Positions 4,407 through 7,459 of a stretch of DNA of 7,459 bases are shown here, piece after piece. Each line of letters begins with the position of its first letter. Position 1 is the stretch's first letter. The translations under genes were made by a program, and so were the position numbers. The DNA is from Opitutaceae bacterium (GTDB lineage Bacteria; Verrucomicrobiota; Verrucomicrobiia; Opitutales; Opitutaceae): contig SYDD01000228.1 in assembly GCA_005786775.1 (NCBI GenBank), positions 1-7,459 on the forward strand, written 5' to 3'. Under the pieces are notes generated by a model, which saw only the letters and a list, made by a program, of their open reading frames with translations, was not told the DNA's origin and ran no database searches.

Positions 4407-6650
4407 TCAGGCGGGCGGCGGGGCGCCAAGCGCGGCGATCTTCTCGCGGAGGTGGGTGACGCGCTGCTTCGACTCCGCGTTGCGCACCGCCATCGCGTAG
4501 GCGGCGGGCTCGCCGATGAGCACCACCTTCTTCCGCCCGCGGGTGATGGCGGTGTAGAGCAGGTTGCGCTGCAGCATCATAAAGTGCGCCTTCAGCAGCG
4601 GCACCACCACGAGCGGGTACTCGCTGCCCTGGGACTTGTGGATGCTGATCGCGTACGCGAGCGCGAGATCGCCGGTCTCGCCGCGCTCGAAGCAGTGGCG
4701 TTCGCCGTCGAACTCTGCCTCCAGCGCGCCCTTTTCCGGGTCGATCGCCACCACCGTGCCGATGTCGCCGTTGAAGAGCCCCTTGTCGTAGTTGTTGCGC
4801 AGCTGGATCACCTTGTCCCCGGGCCGGTACTCCCCTGAGGGGAAACGGAGCCCGCGGGCCGCGCCGTTGAGGGCCTCCTGCAGGCGCAGGTTGAGGTTGC
4901 CGACCCCGGCCACGCCCTTGTGCATCGGCGCCAGGAGCTGCACGTCCGCGGCGGGCCGGAACCAGGCCCAGTGGCGGGGTAAGTACTCGGTGCACAGCTC
5001 GACCACCTTGCGCACGCAGTCCTCCTGGTCGGTGGCGGTGACGAACGCGAGGTCCGCCCAGGCGGGGATCTCGGCGACGGTGCCGACGGCCGGGGGCAGG
5101 GCCGGGTCGCCGGCATTGATCGCGTGCGCGGTGGTGACGATGCGGCTCTGGCCCTGCTGGCGGTAGATCACGGCCAGGCGGGTGACCGGCACGGCGCCGG
5201 TGGCGATGAGGTCCTTGAGTACGTTGCCGGCGCCGACGCTGGGGAGCTGGTCCGTGTCGCCCACCAGCAGCAGGTGGGCGCGGGAGGGGACGGCGGCGAG
5301 GAGGGCGGCCGCGAGGCGCGAATCGAGCATCGACGCCTCGTCCACCACGAGGAAGTCCGTCGCGAGGGGCTTGTGCTCGTTGGCGTCGAACCCGCCCTGG
5401 CTCGCGTCGAAGCGGAGGAGCCGGTGCAGGGTCGAGGCGAAGCCGCCGGTCGTCTCGGCGAGGCGCTGGGCGGCGCGGCCCGTGGGGGCGGCGAGGTGCA
5501 CGCGGGCCTTCTTGGCGCGCAGGATGTCCACCAGGGCGCGCAGGATCGTGGTCTTGCCCGTGCCGGGGCCACCCGTGAGCACGGAGACCTTGCTCGCGAG
5601 GGCGGAGCGGACGGCGTCGCGCTGGAGCGGATGGAACGTGAACCCGGCGCGCTCCTCGGCCCACACGACGGCGGCATCCAGCCGTATGGGGGGCAGGCCG
5701 CTGGGGACGCGCGTGAGGCGGGTGACGGCGCCGGCGATGCGCTGCTCGGCGCGGTCGTGCGTGGGCAGCTGGATCATCCCGGAGCCGGGGAGGGGCGGGG
5801 CATCGCCCGGGGGATCGTGGCGGACGAGGGAACGGGCGGCGACGAGGGCCTCGATGCGTTCGGCGACCCGGGCGCCGGGGGTCTCCAGCAGGGCGGCCGT
5901 GTGGTCGGCGAGCTCGGCCGCGCGGAAGGCGGTGTGGCCCTCCTCCTGCAGCGTTTCCAGCGCGTAGAGGATGCCGGCGTCGATCCGCGGCGGGGCGTCG
6001 TTGGCGAACCCGAGGTTGATCGCGATGCGGTCGGCGGTGCGGAAGCCGATGCCGTCGATCTCGCGGGCGGCGCGGTAGGGCTCCGCCGAGAGGACCCGCC
6101 GGGCGTCGGCCCCGAACTGCCGCACCAGCTTCACGCACTGCGCGGGCGTCACGCCGTAGGTCTGGAGGAAGATGTACAGGTCGCGCTCGGTGCGCTTGGC
6201 GTCCCAGGCCTCCTTGATGGCGGTGGCGCGCTTGCGGCCGATGCCGGGCACGTCGCGGAGGCGGGCGGACTCCTCGCTGAGGACGCGCAACGTGTCCGTG
6301 CCGAAGGCGTCGACGATCTTGTTCGCGTAGACCTTGCCGATGCCGGGCACGAGGCCGCTGCCGAGGTAGCGGCGGATGCCGTGGACGCTGGACGGCAGCT
6401 CGCTGCGGAAGGTGGCGACCTTGAACTGGTCCCCGTGCTGGGCGTGGCGGACCCACTCCCCGGCGAGGTGGAGCGTCTCCCCGCATTCGACGCCCGGGAG
6501 GGGGCCGACGACGGTGACCAGCGCGGGACGCGTGCGGCCGGCGCCAGGGGCGGCCTCGGGGCGCAGCTCCGCGATCGTGTAGTGGTTCTCCTCGTTGAGG
6601 AAGACGATGCGCTCGATGACGCCGCTGAGCGTGGCGGGCGGGGAGGGCAC
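4407..6650 (-). CDS. recD2: RecD2-type ATP-dependent DNA helicase (SF1B)
   Basis: RecD2 is a 5'-to-3' SF1 helicase that works without RecBC and is linked to replication-fork maintenance and DNA repair. The 747-residue protein is full length for the family. After an N-terminal OB-like region come three helix-hairpin-helix turns: VPGIGKVYANKI (101-112), VPGIGRKRATAI (134-145) and IDGIGFRTADRIA (198-210). The motor follows: LTGGPGTGKTT (358-368, Walker A), AAPTGRAAQRL (387-397), FLVVDEASMLD (433-443, Walker B), LLVGDTDQLPSVGAGNVL (461-478), VIYRQQ (494-499), AYAISIHKSQGSEYP (665-679, motif V) and LLYTAITRGRKKVVLIG (697-713, motif VI). GDKVIQLRNNYDKGLFNGD (611-629) is the SH3-like insert before motif V. 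The long HhH-bearing N-terminus separates it from RecBCD-type RecD. The start is GTG 6650: it places the conserved LSGVIERIVFLNEE at residue 8, and no ATG lies nearby. No ribosome-binding site is seen, and a G-rich tract surrounds the start. It follows the small membrane protein gene by 24 bases. Confidence 0.95.
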   Translation of the reverse strand: MPSPPATLSGVIERIVFLNEENHYTIAELRPEAAPGAGRTRPALVTVVGPLPGVECGETLHLAGEWVRHAQHGDQFKVATFRSELPSSVHGIRRYLGSGLVPGIGKVYANKIVDAFGTDTLRVLSEESARLRDVPGIGRKRATAIKEAWDAKRTERDLYIFLQTYGVTPAQCVKLVRQFGADARRVLSAEPYRAAREIDGIGFRTADRIAINLGFANDAPPRIDAGILYALETLQEEGHTAFRAAELADHTAALLETPGARVAERIEALVAARSLVRHDPPGDAPPLPGSGMIQLPTHDRAEQRIAGAVTRLTRVPSGLPPIRLDAAVVWAEERAGFTFHPLQRDAVRSALASKVSVLTGGPGTGKTTILRALVDILRAKKARVHLAAPTGRAAQRLAETTGGFASTLHRLLRFDASQGGFDANEHKPLATDFLVVDEASMLDSRLAAALLAAVPSRAHLLLVGDTDQLPSVGAGNVLKDLIATGAVPVTRLAVIYRQQGQSRIVTTAHAINAGDPALPPAVGTVAEIPAWADLAFVTATDQEDCVRKVVELCTEYLPRHWAWFRPAADVQLLAPMHKGVAGVGNLNLRLQEALNGAARGLRFPSGEYRPGDKVIQLRNNYDKGLFNGDIGTVVAIDPEKGALEAEFDGERHCFERGETGDLALAYAISIHKSQGSEYPLVVVPLLKAHFMMLQRNLLYTAITRGRKKVVLIGEPAAYAMAVRNAESKQRVTHLREKIAALGAPPPA

Positions 6651-6656
6651 GGCGGG
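6636..6656 (+). other. G-quadruplex-type motif across the recD2 start codon
   Basis: The + strand has four G runs, at 6636-6638, 6640-6643, 6645-6647 and 6654-6656, with spacers of 1, 1 and 6 bases. This meets the usual G3+N1-7 pattern. The recD2 GTG (6648-6650, minus strand) lies in the longest spacer. The G-rich strand is the template strand for recD2, so any folding would affect the DNA rather than the mRNA. It could be a chance product of high GC content. Confidence 0.4.
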
Positions 6657-6674
6657 ACGGCGGCCGGCGCGCGC

Positions 6675-6836
6675 TCAGCGCCGGTCGGCCGGTGGGCGGT
6701 CGGCGGCCCCGAGGGTCACGGTGAGGTCGCGGATCTCTCGGCCGGCCTTCCAGCCCACGTGAAACACGAGGAAGGCGTACCAGACGATGGAGGCGGCGAG
6801 GAGGAGGCCCCAGATGGCGAGGAGGACGGTGTTCAT
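6675..6836 (-). CDS. Small single-span membrane protein, probable accessory subunit of the adjacent symporter
   Basis: This 53-residue protein begins with ATG at 6836-6834. It has one hydrophobic helix at about residues 3-27 (TVLLAIWGLLLAASIVWYAF and on), rich in Leu, Ala and aromatics, then GWKAGREIRD (28-37) and a short polar tail ending DRR. By the positive-inside rule the N-terminus would face out and the basic tail would lie in the cytoplasm. Its start overlaps the stop of the sodium:solute symporter gene as ATGA, so translation is very likely coupled. The gene is easily missed because its reading frame stays open far upstream, antisense-like through the symporter gene. Small one-helix partners are known for several secondary transporters, and the tight coupling supports that role here. 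I do not recognise a named family. Reality of the gene is well supported by the overlap and composition; function is inferred. Confidence 0.78.
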   Translation of the reverse strand: MNTVLLAIWGLLLAASIVWYAFLVFHVGWKAGREIRDLTVTLGAADRPPADRR

Positions 6837-7459
6837 GGGCGGGCGGGGCGGGCGGGGGACAGCAGGGAGCCGGCGACCATCCCGAGGGCCGCGAGCGCGA
6901 AGGAGGAGGCCCCGGCGACCTCGGGGGCGATCGCGAGGCGTTGACCGAGGACGAGGAAGGTAACGGGACCCACGGCGCCCAGCACCAGCGCCGCGACCGC
7001 GCCGGTGGCGTTGGCGCGGGGCCAGTACAGCCCGGCCACCAGTAGCGTGAAGACGCTGGCGAGGTAGATGTTGCCGGTGACGGCGAGGTAGTCCCACGCG
7101 TTGCCCGGCAGCTCGTACCAGAGCCCGTAGAACAGCAGGAACACGGCGATCGCCACCACTAGCGCACGGGTCAGCCGGAGTTGCGCGGGCGGGGAGAGCG
7201 GCCGCTTGAGGCACGGGGCGATGAGGTCGTTGTAGATCACGGTCGCCCAGGTCAGCATATAGCCGCTGTCGGTCGACATTTCCGCCGCGAGCATCGCGGC
7301 CACCACCAGCCCGATCAGGCCGGCGGGCAGCACCACCCCGAGGAAATGCGGCATCGCCGTCAGGCTGGTCAGCCCCTCCGGCAGCCCGCCCTGCGCCGCG
7401 AACCACACGCAGGCCGCCGCGCCCCAGAGGCCCGGGAGCAAGAAGCGGCCGACGAAGTA
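6833..7459 (-). CDS. Sodium:solute symporter (SSS family), C-terminal part (5' end outside window)
   Basis: The visible 208 residues run in from the window edge (YFVGRFLLPGLWG) to a TGA at 6835-6833. They show about six hydrophobic segments. The diagnostic helix is LIGLVVAAMLAAEMSTDSGY and the residues after it, matching the SSS helix that carries the Ser/Thr pair of the conserved Na2 sodium site (AAxMSTxDS-like), followed by VIYNDLIAP where relatives have a TRDIY-like element. NIYLASVFTLLVAGLYWPRANATGAVAA is the usual late SSS helix with its WPRAN-type loop. The substrate cannot be deduced from this part: solutes in the family include sugars, amino acids, carboxylates and pantothenate. The C-terminus ends with a short SPARPARP tail encoded by a C-rich tract. 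The stop overlaps the start of the next gene by four bases, implying coupled synthesis. Family assignment is strong; subfamily is unknown. Confidence 0.9.
   Translation of the reverse strand, partial: YFVGRFLLPGLWGAAACVWFAAQGGLPEGLTSLTAMPHFLGVVLPAGLIGLVVAAMLAAEMSTDSGYMLTWATVIYNDLIAPCLKRPLSPPAQLRLTRALVVAIAVFLLFYGLWYELPGNAWDYLAVTGNIYLASVFTLLVAGLYWPRANATGAVAALVLGAVGPVTFLVLGQRLAIAPEVAGASSFALAALGMVAGSLLSPARPARP
6837..6858 (+). repeat. Five-run G tract (strong G-quadruplex motif) at the symporter/small protein junction
   Basis: Five G runs of 3, 3, 4, 3 and 5 bases are each separated by a single C (6837-6839, 6841-6843, 6845-6848, 6850-6852, 6854-6858). One-base spacers are the most favourable arrangement for a parallel quadruplex. 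On the coding (minus) strand this encodes the ARPARP end of the symporter and lies immediately upstream of the ATG of the 53-residue protein. A Shine-Dalgarno site is therefore absent there, and initiation must rely on coupling. Confidence 0.5.

Noticed and set aside
4388..4422. G-rich tract at the recD2/CnoX-like junction as a third quadruplex motif
   Set aside because: The runs are separated by spacers of 5 and about 10 bases, outside the usual range, and are not distinct from the GC-rich background.
4333..6486. A 717-codon open frame on the minus strand, offset from recD2
   Set aside because: Its translation is almost entirely Arg/Pro/Gly/His-rich without domain motifs, while the recD2 frame carries every helicase motif. 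It is a by-product of GC-rich codon use.
5124..6944. A 606-codon open frame on the plus strand, antisense to recD2, the small protein gene and the symporter end
   Set aside because: The product is Gly/Ala/Asp/Glu-rich with no recognisable fold and runs across three genes and their junctions, as expected for the complement of GC-biased codons.
6837..7406. N-terminal extension of the 53-residue protein frame up to 7406
   Set aside because: The extension is Arg/Gly/Ala-rich noise overlapping the symporter helices. Only the part from ATG 6836 has membrane-protein character, and its ATGA overlap with the symporter stop is typical of coupled genes.
1..7459. tRNA, rRNA, CRISPR array, transposon ends, integrase or phage genes
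   Set aside because: None was recognised. Intergenic gaps are at most 97 bp and contain no repeat array or tRNA-like fold.

Overview
The window is a GC-rich (roughly 70% by eye), densely coding bacterial chromosome segment. It carries eight protein genes, two of them cut by the window edges, in two convergent blocks. A KDO-8-phosphate synthase gene implies a diderm, LPS-making bacterium. Its sequence is the metal-dependent, Aquifex-like type rather than the E. coli type. Together with the GC level and the gene mix this would fit a lineage such as Verrucomicrobiota (Opitutales-like), but that placement is inference only; no 16S rRNA or other marker is present.

Plus-strand block (1-2842): the 3' end of pyrG (CTP synthase), kdsA three bases later, a small two-domain protein (lipoyl domain plus peripheral-subunit-binding domain, with no acyltransferase domain), and a KAS III/FabH-like ketoacyl synthase. 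PyrG and KdsA fit together because CTP is used by KdsB to activate KDO. The lipoyl protein and the KAS III-like enzyme form a second pair, possibly with their own promoter in the 53-bp gap after kdsA. This pair is the most unusual item here: a lipoyl arm and docking domain without the transacylase core, next to an enzyme that normally takes acyl groups from a thioester.

Minus-strand block (7459 down to 2940): the C-terminal part of a sodium:solute symporter, a 53-residue single-span membrane protein joined to it by an ATGA stop/start overlap, a full-length RecD2-type helicase, a CnoX/YbbN-like thioredoxin-TPR protein with an intact CGPC site, and a class I SAM-dependent methyltransferase. Gaps are -4, 24, 27 and 12 nt, so they could be one transcript. 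The functions do not form an obvious single pathway; a loose stress and maintenance theme is the most that can be said.

The two blocks converge on a 97-bp gap (2843-2939) with two GC-rich inverted repeats but no classic U-tract terminator. There is no non-coding stretch over 300 bases. No tRNA, rRNA, CRISPR array, transposase or phage gene was recognised. Most starts in the window lack a clear Shine-Dalgarno sequence; kdsA is the exception.
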